A stretch of DNA of 64,000 nt from Cryoendolithus antarcticus (taxonomy: Eukaryota; Ascomycota; Dothideomycetes; Cladosporiales; Cladosporiaceae), in the NCBI GenBank assembly GCA_002077065.1, contig NAJO01000018.1:124001-188000 (forward strand). Reading direction: 5' to 3'. Below, in pieces: positions 55,186-64,000 of this stretch (its first letter is position 1; each line of letters opens with the position of its first letter). The position numbers and the translations under genes were made by a program. Below the pieces are notes generated by a model. It was not told the DNA's origin and made no database searches. It worked only from the letters and a program-made list of their open reading frames with translations.

Positions 55186-56388
55186 ATGTACGCCAGCATC
55201 GCTACCGCCCTACTGGGCGCCTCCGCTCTCGCAGCTGCTCGTCCCAGCGAGGAGAACAAAGGCTGGGGCACCACCTCCTCATCTACCACTGAGTATGGAG
55301 CCATGCCTTCCAGCACGCAATCGAATGGATGGGGCTGGGGTAACAAGGGCGGATCTTCCACATCTTCCGCCGCAGATGCCGGACAGAGCGCCTTCAGCTT
55401 CCCGCTCCCCAACGGCTTCCCCAATGTGTCGGCATCAGCACTGAAGGACCTCGAGATCGCTGCACAAGGCGTTCCAGGCAATGGCGCTGCGCCGATGGTC
55501 AGCGAAGATGCCAAGACATCGTTCCGCTTCATCGCATTCAACGAGCTGTTCGAGGTCGCATTCTTCACCGAGCTAGTCAACAACATCACGAGCGGCCACT
55601 ACACCGTGCCGAATGGCCAGTCTGCCAATGTCCTCCGCGCACTCCACGCCGTCCAAGCCCAAGAGGAGATTCACGCTCTTGGAGCCAACAACCTCCTCAA
55701 AGCCAACGGCGCCAATCCAATCATTCCCTGCAAATACGACTTCCCAGTCGATAAATTCGAAGACGCCATAGCACTCGCCAGTACATTCACTGACGTCACC
55801 GTTGGTACACTCCAAGATGTCCAAAAGACTCTAGCAAAGGACCAAGACCCCGTCGGCACCATCCAGCTCATCGGCTCTGTCATCGGTCAGGAAGGCGAGC
55901 AGAACGGCTTCTACCGCAATCTCAACGGCAAGATCCCCTCCGCGTTGCCATTCCTCACAACCTCCAAGCGCGAATTCGCATTCAGCGCCATCAACCAGAA
56001 CTTCGTTGTCCGTGGCTCTTGCCCCAACATCGGAGACATCAAGCTGCCGATCTTCGCCAAACTCGACGTCCTGAACGTCGAGCCCAACCAGCAGCCCGTG
56101 AACACCACCTTCAAGTACGCGGCCGATAATGACAATGTCTACTCTGGCAACCCGGACGATTTGAGCTTGGTGTACATCAACCAGCAGACTCTTCCTATCG
56201 TCCTGCCGCTTAAGATGCCGCAGCAGAATGGCAACACCTTGAGCTTCGAGGCCGACTTCCCGGGTGACTTCCCGTTCCACATGAACGGCTTGACCATCGC
56301 TGTTGTCGCTAAGGGCAATCACTTCAAGAGTGTAGATGATGTTGCTGCTGCGACCTTGTTTGGCCCGGCTTTGATTGAGATCAACTAG
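55186..56388 (+). CDS. secreted ferritin-like protein, LsdA/Rds1 family
   Basis: A single exon of 400 aa with a signal peptide (MYASIATALLGASALAAA, cleavage near 18). A Gly/Ser/Trp-rich linker (NGWGWGNKGGSS) leads to the ferritin-like Rds1 domain: DLEIAAQGVPGNGAAP, FIAFNELFEVAFFTELVNNI, NVLRALHAVQAQEEIHALGA, and IQLIGSVIGQEGEQNGFYRN. The paired Glu/His residues (NELFEVAFF, QEEIHAL, QEGEQNGF) follow the helix pattern of the ferritin fold. LsdA of Aspergillus is tied to late sexual development and Rds1 of fission yeast to nutrient stress; a biochemical activity is not established. The gene is intron-less and converges on the SDR gene. Confidence 0.9.
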   Translation: MYASIATALLGASALAAARPSEENKGWGTTSSSTTEYGAMPSSTQSNGWGWGNKGGSSTSSAADAGQSAFSFPLPNGFPNVSASALKDLEIAAQGVPGNGAAPMVSEDAKTSFRFIAFNELFEVAFFTELVNNITSGHYTVPNGQSANVLRALHAVQAQEEIHALGANNLLKANGANPIIPCKYDFPVDKFEDAIALASTFTDVTVGTLQDVQKTLAKDQDPVGTIQLIGSVIGQEGEQNGFYRNLNGKIPSALPFLTTSKREFAFSAINQNFVVRGSCPNIGDIKLPIFAKLDVLNVEPNQQPVNTTFKYAADNDNVYSGNPDDLSLVYINQQTLPIVLPLKMPQQNGNTLSFEADFPGDFPFHMNGLTIAVVAKGNHFKSVDDVAAATLFGPALIEIN

Positions 56389-56674
56389 AGCGTATTGGAT
56401 GACGAAACTCATGGCAAGCGGAGAGGGAACTGGGACATCTAAACCATAGCAAGGGGTGGCGTTGACAGGGGTTTGGCGTTAGCATCTTCCTCCTACCTTT
56501 ACGTAAATGCCTATAAAACCTTCGGACGACCTTGCGTCAGCTGCAGTCCCTGGTGCATTCACTTTGGCAGCTTGGATCGACTCAAGCACGATCTAACCCA
56601 ATCTGAGCTATTGAGGGTGCTCTGCAGACGTCAACTTACCATCATGCATCAACTCCGGTGCCATAAACTTGACG

Positions 56675-57749
56675 CTACGCAATCTTTCCCGGCACAAACG
56701 GCAACCCAGCACTCAACCCACCATCCACAGCCCAAGCCTGCCCATTCACGTAACTTGCACTTTCGCTTCCCAAAAATGCCACAACCCTCGCGACCTCATC
56801 CGCCAGTCCTCCCCGTTGCAGCGGATTCAACTGTCCAATTTTCCTTTCACTCCCTCTTTGCCGCGCCATCTCGTACATGATACTCGTCATTCCAGTCTCG
56901 ATGATGCCAGGGCAAATGGCGTTACAGCGGATGCCGGTGCCGGCCATTTGATAGGCGACTGTTTGCATTATCGAGATGACGGCGGCTTTGGATGCGGAGT
57001 AGTCTGTTGCGCCGGCATTTGAGCGGAGACCAGCGACTGAAGCTGTGGCTATTATGCTGCCGCCGGGATGGGGTTTGGAGGGGGAGGTGTGCAGCATACC
57101 GCGGGCTGCGTGCTTGGTCGCCAGGAAGACGCTGCGATCATGTCAGTATTTGACAGCTCGGCATGCTGGACTCCTCAGCTCCAGCTTCAAGATGTCCACT
57201 CACCCTAGGGCATTCGTCCTCATGACCTTCACAAAGTCCTCCGCACTACTCTCCAATATCCTTCCCTGTGTGATACTGATACCCGCATTGGCAAATACCA
57301 CGTCCAGTCTCCCATATTTGTTCACAGCCTCGTCCACGACCCCAGCAACGTCCGCCTCTTCGCCCGCATCGACCTTCCGCGTGTGTATCTCGACATCCGG
57401 GTAAAGCGACTTGAGCTCGCGCTTGTGGACATCTAGATAGTCGGTTTGGTAGTCGCAAATGTAGATCGCCTTTGCGCCATTTCGAGCGAATTGGTGGACT
57501 GTTGCACGGCCAATTCCTTGCGGCGAGTTGGCGCCAGTGACGATTATGACTTTGCCGGCGACGCTACTAAAGGAGAGTGAGTAATCTAGTCGCAAGGAAA
57601 GACGAGATCGAAGCTTACGGCCCTACGTCGTCCTTCGCGATCTTCGGTATCCGGTTTATGTTCTCAAAGGTGCCAAAGTCCGAGGGTTTGGGAGGGTTTA
57701 CGAGCTGTTCGCTGAGGGCTGCGAGACGGGCTTTCGGGGCGGAAGACAT
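56675..57749 (-). CDS. short-chain dehydrogenase/reductase
   Basis: Three exons (57749-57619, 57566-57204, 57131-56675) with introns of 52 and 72 nt give 316 aa. The Rossmann motif IIVTGANSPQGIGRATV is the TGxxxGxG type. ICDYQTDY marks the end of beta-2, VFANAGISITQG the NAG motif, and ATASVAG with the catalytic YSASK (Tyr near residue 210) the active site. ICPGIIETGM follows and the C-terminus reads SYVNGQAWAVDGGL, typical of classical SDRs. An N-terminal extension of about 45 residues precedes the fold. The substrate cannot be told from sequence. Confidence 0.93.
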
Positions 57750-58244
57750 GTTGAGGGACGAACAAAGACGATTTGATATAGGAGATAGACTTACTTTGCG
57801 CAGTGCGTATAGAGCTCTACATGGTATATGCCATTGGTGATTGTATCGGAGGAGTGAGAGCTGAAGCTGAGGGCGTTGCCTCGGCTAGAATTCACAGCAC
57901 GTTAAACATTGGTCGAAGACGCAAAATGGATCGCAACGTGTGAGAGGAACAAGTGCCTGAGGTATGGAAGCCAGCTGATATAGAAAATCGGCATTGCAAT
58001 ACATTCATAGCTCCTCATCATGTCCACGCATGCGTTTCACCCAAAGTCGGCCATCCCACATGCATCACATGTCTCCTCTAGACTACCATCCTACCCCTGC
58101 ATGCGGCACCTCACTGTGCACGAGCGACTTACTCCACGGTTGCGTTCAACGCAGTCCCTGACGTTTCGAGTACCCGATCTCAGGCAACCCATGCCTCGTT
58201 GATTCTCCTTATCGTGCGGGGACGGCCGACTTCTTGGCCGTCGG
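57750..58244. other. intergenic
   Basis: 495 bp: SDR promoter side and 3' flank of the small gene at 58245. Two short inverted repeats lie at its right end and are listed separately. Confidence 0.45.
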
Positions 58245-58257
58245 TCATGGCGTGACC
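58221..58257. repeat. two adjacent short inverted repeats at a 3' gene end
   Basis: GACGGCC (58221-58227) and GGCCGTC (58236-58242) form a 7-bp stem with an 8-nt loop. GGTCA (58243-58247) and TGACC (58253-58257) form a second, 5-bp stem, which overlaps the stop codon of the minus-strand gene. A role in 3'-end structure is possible but untested. Confidence 0.4.
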
Positions 58258-58782
58258 GTCGGACTGCTGATGGTGGCCAGTGCGGTCACCGTCGTATCGC
58301 TCTCTTGCACAACGGAGGTCGTCATCTGTGTGGAAGCCGATACGCTCAGTTTGTCGGAGACTCTCGTACTATTCCCGTACCGCGGCGACGTGGCACTTAG
58401 TTTTCTCATAAACTTCACTTCATCATCGTAACTTCGTTTCGTCTCGTAAGATCAGGTACGCCAAACCGGTCTGCTCCGTGGCTGTGGTCTGATTGTTTTT
58501 GTGTGCAGCCACTCACGACTTCCTCCGGAGCGAGAAGCCTCTCAGCCTCGTCTTGATCGGAGCCATATGAGGTGAAGTAGGGGATTGCGTTTTCGATGCC
58601 CCGTGTTGCTGGTCTCGTTTCGCGTCCATGGACTGTCCAGAGTCTTTGCGACTCTCACTGGACCTACTGCTAGTGGACTCCGAGCGTTGGCGAGTCTCGG
58701 CGAGTACAGCTTCCAGACTGACATTGTTGTGCGAGTAAGGCGCTGCGGTCGTGTCGAGCAGCTCGACGAACTTGGAAGGCAT
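58245..58782 (-). CDS. hypothetical 150-aa protein, two exons
   Basis: Exon 58782-58517 would by itself stop at 58513 after ...RGFSLRRKS. That stop overlaps a strong donor (GTGAGT), and joining to 58431-58245 over an 85-nt intron keeps the frame and gives 150 aa (453 nt). The sequence starts MPSKFVELLDTTAAPYSHNN, is Ser/Arg/Lys-rich in the middle (RSESTSSRSSESRKD), has a basic segment KTRLRGFSLRRKS and continues YDDEVKFMRKLSATSPRYGN with a Ser/Thr/Val-rich tail. No known domain is recognised. If the intron is not removed, an 89-aa form results. Confidence 0.6.
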
Positions 58783-59872
58783 GATTGCTCAATCGTTCAG
58801 TACTTGGATTCTCGATGTCTTCGCGCGCAGGGCTGGCAAGTTTTGGGTGTTGGTGTCCGATCGAGTGAAGAGGAAAGTAAAGATCTCGACCGCAGACTAG
58901 GAGTTTTTACCGCCCCCTAGAGTATCCCAGACAGGCTATGAAACAGCAACAAAACACACTGCACTCACATCAAACACAAAGCCAGGCCAGACAGGCGTCC
59001 CCTAGAATTATATGCAGATCTCACACCACCTCGGCGCGGGTCACGAGCCAAACCCCGAGAAAACAACAAGGGCCACGCGACACCCATGGCCGCGTGCTCT
59101 GCTGCGTGAATGCCGAGAAGCCGACGCCGTGGTCGGAGAATACGTGGTTTTGATGGCGCATGTTCGGTACCCTTCCTCTGTTAACTTTGGTGCCTGGCCG
59201 GTACAGTGCGGTGATGACGGCGATGATGTAGATTAGGGCAGAGAAGACGTGTCTTGCATGAGGTGTATGGCAGAGTTTCGGGTGTTGTGCGAGGGTGTCG
59301 AAAAGAAGGGTCTACTGCGATCCACTGAAAATAGATGGAAGTTCTAGATCTCCGTGTTGGACGACTGCGGATGTAAGGCGGTAAGTGCGGGCCGATGCTG
59401 GGATCCTTGAGCGCTTTTGGGTCGCTCACATTCGACGTTTGTTTACGTACGGGAAGCGGTAACGGGGAGCAGACGCTGAGGGTCTCAAGTACTGTGGGTG
59501 ACCGCAGCTATCGTGGGAAACCATCTTGTATACTCTCACCTCTTCCGTCACTACCGTATATGGGTATCACAAATGACCGTCCTGTCCTTCCCTCCGTATC
59601 ATGTCCGCCCGCCAGTCATGCCAGTCATGCCTCTTATCTTCGTCTGCGTTAGCTCCGCCCACTTCTTGCCATTCCGAGCACGGCGCGTCGCATGAGCAGC
59701 GTCGACGAGCTTCGTCTCATGTGTCGCTCGAGGCGTGTTCCTGCCGATCGCAGTTGCCGGAATGTCAATACAGGCAGACCTGTCAGTGACGCGACTGCTC
59801 AGGTGATCCATAAACAAGCTCATTCATGATTCTGGCATCCGTGTTCAAAGTCCTTGATCGTCACAGCGTGGC
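58783..59872. other. intergenic between PKC1 3' end and the small gene
   Basis: 1090 bp with no supported gene. Frames on either strand are short, without motifs. Confidence 0.45.
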
Positions 59873-62800
59873 TCATACAAAGTCCGCCGAGTACGAGAAC
59901 CCTCTGAACTCCTCCTGCATAGCCTGGCTCAACACTGTAGTTCAAAAGTCAGCATAATATCCTTTCTCGGACCCTCAAGGACATCGGACTTACCACTTTG
60001 CACCGGCGTCAGAACCGGCGTCACACTAGTGAATTCGCTGTCGAAATTACTCGTATCCGCTCGTCCCTTCACAGTCGGCACGAAAGGCGGCGCGCCCTTC
60101 TTGGCATAAACATCCTCCCACACCACGCCCCTAAAGAAGGCGTGGGACATAATTTCCTGCGCATCGGTAGGCCCACTTCCTAATCTCAACTCGGGCTCGC
60201 GCGTGAGCAATTTCTGCAAGATAGATACCGAGTCGCGTGCCATGTGAATCGGGTAGAGCGGCTCGTCGGCTAGAATAGCGTCGTAGATCTCGTCCTCGTC
60301 TTCGCCGCGGAAGGGCGATTGCTGGAGCAGCATTTGGTAGATCAGCACACCGAAAGCCCACCAGTCGACCGCACGGCCGTACTTCTTGTCTAGCAGGATC
60401 TCCGGGGCCATGAACTCAGGCGTACCACAGAATGTGGAGGTAGTAGACCCATACCACATGTCCTCCTTGCACAACCCGTAATCTGCGATCTTGATGTGTC
60501 CGTCAAGCGTGAGCATGATGTTGTCGAGTTTCAGATCGCGGTAGATGACGCCGTTTTCGTGCAGATACTTGAGCGCAAGGCAGACTTCGGCTGCGTAGAA
60601 TTGTGCGCGCTTGGTGCCGAACTGGCCGCGCTGGATGTGCAGCATGAGATCGCCACCCGCTATGTATTCCATGACGAAGTAGACTCTCGTCTCGGTCTGA
60701 AAGCAAGCGTGCAGATTAAGCAAGAAGGGGTGGCGTTCCTTGTTGGCGATGAGAAGGACGCGTTTTTCGGAGCGAACGGACTCGACTTCGTCGTTCTCGA
60801 TGATGAACTCTTTCTTAAGCACTTTGATGGCGTATAGCTGCTTGGTGGTCTTCGTCTCGGCGAGCATGACCTTACCGAAGTTACCTTTGCCGAGCACGGC
60901 GAGGAAGTTGAAGTGGTCTAGGCCGATGCGGCGGCCAGTACCAGGTGTGGAAGCGGGAGGAGCGGCAGTACGTTTCTCGATCACTGGAGCTGTAATGTTA
61001 GGAGGCGGTTGTTGAGGTGGCGGTGACTGAGTTTGACGAGGCTCTGGCGTGGGCGGCTGTATTTGAGGAGGTGGCGGGATCTGCTGCTGATAAGGCGACT
61101 TGATTGGTGGTGCAGGTGGCTGCATTTGTTGCTGTTGCTGGTAGTTGGGATAGCCGCTGACGGCAGCGTATGCCGAGGGATCGTACACTGGCTGCTGCTG
61201 TGGCGGCACATGTGGCATCTGTTTGCTCTCCTTGTAGCCATCTGCATACGGGCCCGAGGGCCTAGTCTGGTGACCTTGCTGGTAGTCAGTAGATCCACGG
61301 TTGTAGCCTGGTCGTGAGTCTGGTACAGGCGTCCGCTTGCCCGCAAGAGCAGCAGTTGCGGCGGCTGCGGCAGCGGAAGCCTGCGACGACTGTACTCTGT
61401 TTGGCGGTGGTCGATGCTGACTTTCAGGTGATGACGGTACACTGCCACTCGCCATAGAAGCTCTCGCCGCATCAAGCGACGAAGCTCCACCCGGACCATA
61501 TGAGCTCGTCCTCGGCGGCTGCTCGTACTGATCAGAGTGCCTCTCCTTTCCACTCCCATATGAGAATGGCCTCTCCCCCCGGTCATCAAGCTGCTGCGAC
61601 TGTGCGGGACGGCTGTCTGGTTCAGGGGCGAAACTCTGCAGCTGCGGCGGAGGAGTCGGCCTCGAAGCAGCTGGAGCCGGCCGCAGCCTAGTGCTGTTCT
61701 GCAGCATTCTCCCCTTCATACCTCTCAACTCAGCCAAGATCTGGTTAGCAGCCTCCATACTCATACCGCAGAAGTCGGGTACGAAATGCACGCAATTGGC
61801 GTGGCATGTCAGACCGCACTCTTTGCACTTTCTGGGCTGAGTCCGTCCGAGTGGCAGCATGTATCCGCAGTGGCAACACCAATTTGCTCCCATGTTCGAG
61901 AACGTATCGAACCGATGCGGAATACGGTGGTTGATCTTCTCCTCGTCCGGGTCGGTCTCGGCATTCGACTTGCTGATACACTTCGTCACGACCTTCTGGT
62001 AGCAATCCTTGTGACAGGTATAGTTGCAGTCCGCACACTGCATGCCCGCAGTATATTTGAGGAATCCACCACAGTAAGCACACCGCATGATGCTGTAGAA
62101 GTTCTGCAGCGAGAACTTGTGCCCATACTGCTCGATGACATCTTCTTTCTTCTGCCGCACAGCGCCTTTACGACCAAGACCAACATCGAAGGTCTTGCGG
62201 CCAGGAGTGGCTTTATTGAAGCCGAGTGTGATCTGTATACGGCCGACAGGCTCAAGAGAGAACCACGCATCGGCGTATACAGGGCCGGTCTGCGCATTGA
62301 GGCCGGAGCCGGGTGGTCCTCCGGCAGAGCTCGGCACCGTGCCTTGGGCGCCGGGAGGCGGTTGGAACTGTGGACTGCCATCCGCCATCTTATCAGCAGA
62401 CACCCAGCCCGCCTGGTTGAATTCAGCCTCCACCCTCTTTCTCCTCAGCTCGTCAACCAGATCGGCAATCCGGATCCAGCAGAGTCCAATGGGCACAGCA
62501 TGCTCTCCAGACCTGTCGTAGACCGTAAATTCGATCTCGTTGGCCTTGTCTACATCAAACTCATGCAGCTCATCCGGCCATCGATCGGTCCTTGTTGCCT
62601 TGGTCCTCCCCTTGAAGACGTCTTCGACCTTCATGATGACGAAGGTCTCCGGCCCACGCTGAAACCGCCCAGTGGAAGCGTGATCCACATCAGCCACCGC
62701 ATGTATCTTGACAGACAGATGACCACTCAAGGGCTTGCGCTGCGTCGGGACATCGAGACTATCGTCGTCCGCGGCATCGGCAAAGTCGACAACATGCAGA

Positions 62801-63527
62801 TCCTCGTATCGGCGTAGCGCCTGCTTGAGCAGCTGTATCTTCTGATTGCTCTCCACTCTCTTACCCTCGGCATCTGCTCTGCTCTTGCGATCGCCCTCCA
62901 TTTGGTAGAGCTTGACCATCTTCTCAATGCCGTCTTTGTACTGCTTCTCCACACTAAGCTTGAATTCGATTTGTGACAGCATCAGCTGGATTCGGGGTCC
63001 GAGATGTGGCGTGTCGTATTTGATGAGGTCTGCATCATAGTCAGTAGGAAATCCTCGAAGCAACACCAGCGCATGCCATGCTCACCCAGTTTGCTGTAAT
63101 TCGGCCTCTGCCTCGGCGTCCGCTCGGGCGCACCGCCAACGGGTCTGGGCGGTATCAAACCCTCTCCAGCTCTATCACCATAGCCAGCTTGCGTATACCC
63201 GCCTTGCTGCTGCCTTCCCTGCTGCCCACCTCCATGCATCGGCGGCGGCGGTCCTCCAGCACCGCCACCACCTGCTCCAGGGCCTCCGTTGCCAAGTCCC
63301 ATCTGGCCCACACCAGATCCAACCATCCGCGTTTTGATGTCTTGCAGCGTTTGCTCGAAGTAAGCGATATTTCTGCGAGCATCGCGGATCTGAGATTCGA
63401 CGCGCGAGTTCACAGCTGGATTGTTCGTCGCTTGCCGCATCTGATTCGCGGCGTTGATAATGACTTTCTCGCGCTCGATCTTGCGGAGCAGCTCTTGCAT
63501 GGCCGTGTCATCGCCGTTGTTCGCCAT
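59873..63527 (-). CDS. PKC1: protein kinase C (Pkc1/PkcA)
   Basis: Three exons (63527-63086, 63029-59994, 59934-59873) with introns of 56 and 59 nt give 1179 aa. Domains in order: HR1 (about 8-65, [20 protein letters not shown]), a Gly/Pro/Gln linker, a second HR1 (about 150-230, [20 protein letters not shown]), C2-like (about 250-370), two C1 zinc domains (about 450-500 and 520-570, [17 protein letters not shown] and [17 protein letters not shown]), a long Gln/Pro/Tyr-rich region, and the AGC kinase domain (about 857-1115: [48 protein letters not shown]). The C-terminal turn motif [13 protein letters not shown] and the hydrophobic motif [10 protein letters not shown] are joined only by the last splice. 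It acts under Rho1 at the top of the cell-wall-integrity MAP kinase pathway. Confidence 0.97.
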
Positions 63528-64000
63528 AATTGCGGTATGAGTGATCAATCACCGCGGCGGCGGGTGATATGGGTTCCGCGTCGTTACAGCAGTGAGTCCC
63601 GCTGACTCTTCCCTGCCGAGTTGACCTCGATAGCCGCTCAGAATAGAGTCAAACAGAATACAGTGTAGCAAATATGCCTCACTCCCCAATCAGCCAGTGC
63701 CGTACGGCGAAGTCGCCCTCCCCCAAATATCGGGCACACAAAAACACCCCTCACCCGAAAACCAACAACTTCCCTATTCTTCCAAGACTCTGCTGAGCTT
63801 AGCAACACATCTTCCCGTCGTGTCAGAGAGACAAGCACGTGCCGTGGCGGGCGTGAGGCGAATGTCGTCGTAAGTGGAGCGCTGGAGCTGGAATGAAGTT
63901 GGCCTGTCGATTGCGTGGGCTCCACTGTGCTGGACGCAACTCTCGCGGACTAGTGCCAATATTTCCTGACCCCGCGGACGCCGTACGATAGCGATATGCC
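63528..64000. other. PKC1 upstream region to window edge
   Basis: 473 bp without a supported gene; it should hold the PKC1 promoter. Confidence 0.45.

Noticed and set aside
55831..56412. 193-codon minus-strand ORF antisense to the LsdA/Rds1-like gene
   Set aside because: Same cause; the plus-strand frame has a signal peptide and family motifs, the antisense has none.
61786..62817. 343-codon plus-strand ORF antisense to PKC1
   Set aside because: It is a shadow opened by the C/G-biased third positions of the PKC1 coding strand and has no motif of its own.

Overview
The window is nuclear DNA of a filamentous ascomycete (Pezizomycotina). Most genes carry short GT-AG introns of about 50-85 nt, have C/G-biased third codon positions and are spaced in the way typical of that group. 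The gene set points the same way: fungal Pkc1, a cnxE-type MogA-MoeA fusion, a GH72 glucanosyltransferase, an LsdA/Rds1-like secreted protein and DUF4385. A Dothideomycete is my best guess, by inference only. I see no bacterial, viral or organellar DNA.

Layout. 1-606: start of a DUF4385 gene that runs off the left edge (minus). 607-5387: gene-poor, with at least two broken coding regions (about 1110-1700 minus, 3762-4497 plus) and two weak small ORFs. 5388-16488: a dense minus-strand block with a membrane-anchored glycosyltransferase, the PP2A catalytic subunit, URB1, Hikeshi/OPI10 and a 555-aa protein carrying an 'HE-x-APAV-x-HETV ... HQDH' module. 17975-19056 (plus): a second protein with the same module, divergent from the first. 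19630-21361: MFS sugar transporter (minus). 21362-30323: a 9-kb gene-poor stretch holding one Zn2Cys6 regulator, a possible cysteine-rich ORF and a damaged-looking tRNA-Leu. 30324-46624: housekeeping genes in divergent and convergent pairs: LCB3-like phosphatase / SEN54, DBR1 / TMEM19-like, cnxE / TBC RabGAP, a phenol-hydroxylase-like FAD monooxygenase, an Arg-rich protein and a GAS/Gel-type GH72 enzyme. 47608-53875: small SMP-like gene, VPS15 and a small hydrophilic protein. 55186-58782: LsdA/Rds1-like protein, SDR oxidoreductase and a small spliced gene. 59873-63527: PKC1.

Functional links. Several genes serve the cell wall, stress responses and signalling (Pkc1, the GH72 enzyme, PP2A, Vps15, the two HQDH-module proteins). 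Others handle RNA (Sen54, Dbr1, Urb1). There is no recognisable secondary-metabolite or mobile-element cluster.

Exon joins were worked out by hand from splice consensus, reading frame and family conservation. Each multi-exon model given as solid sums to a whole number of codons. The most notable points are an in-frame TGA inside DBR1 that cuts off a still-conserved C-terminus, the divergent pair of HQDH-module genes, the convergent RGG-tailed SEN54 and DBR1, and the broken genes in the two gene-poor stretches.
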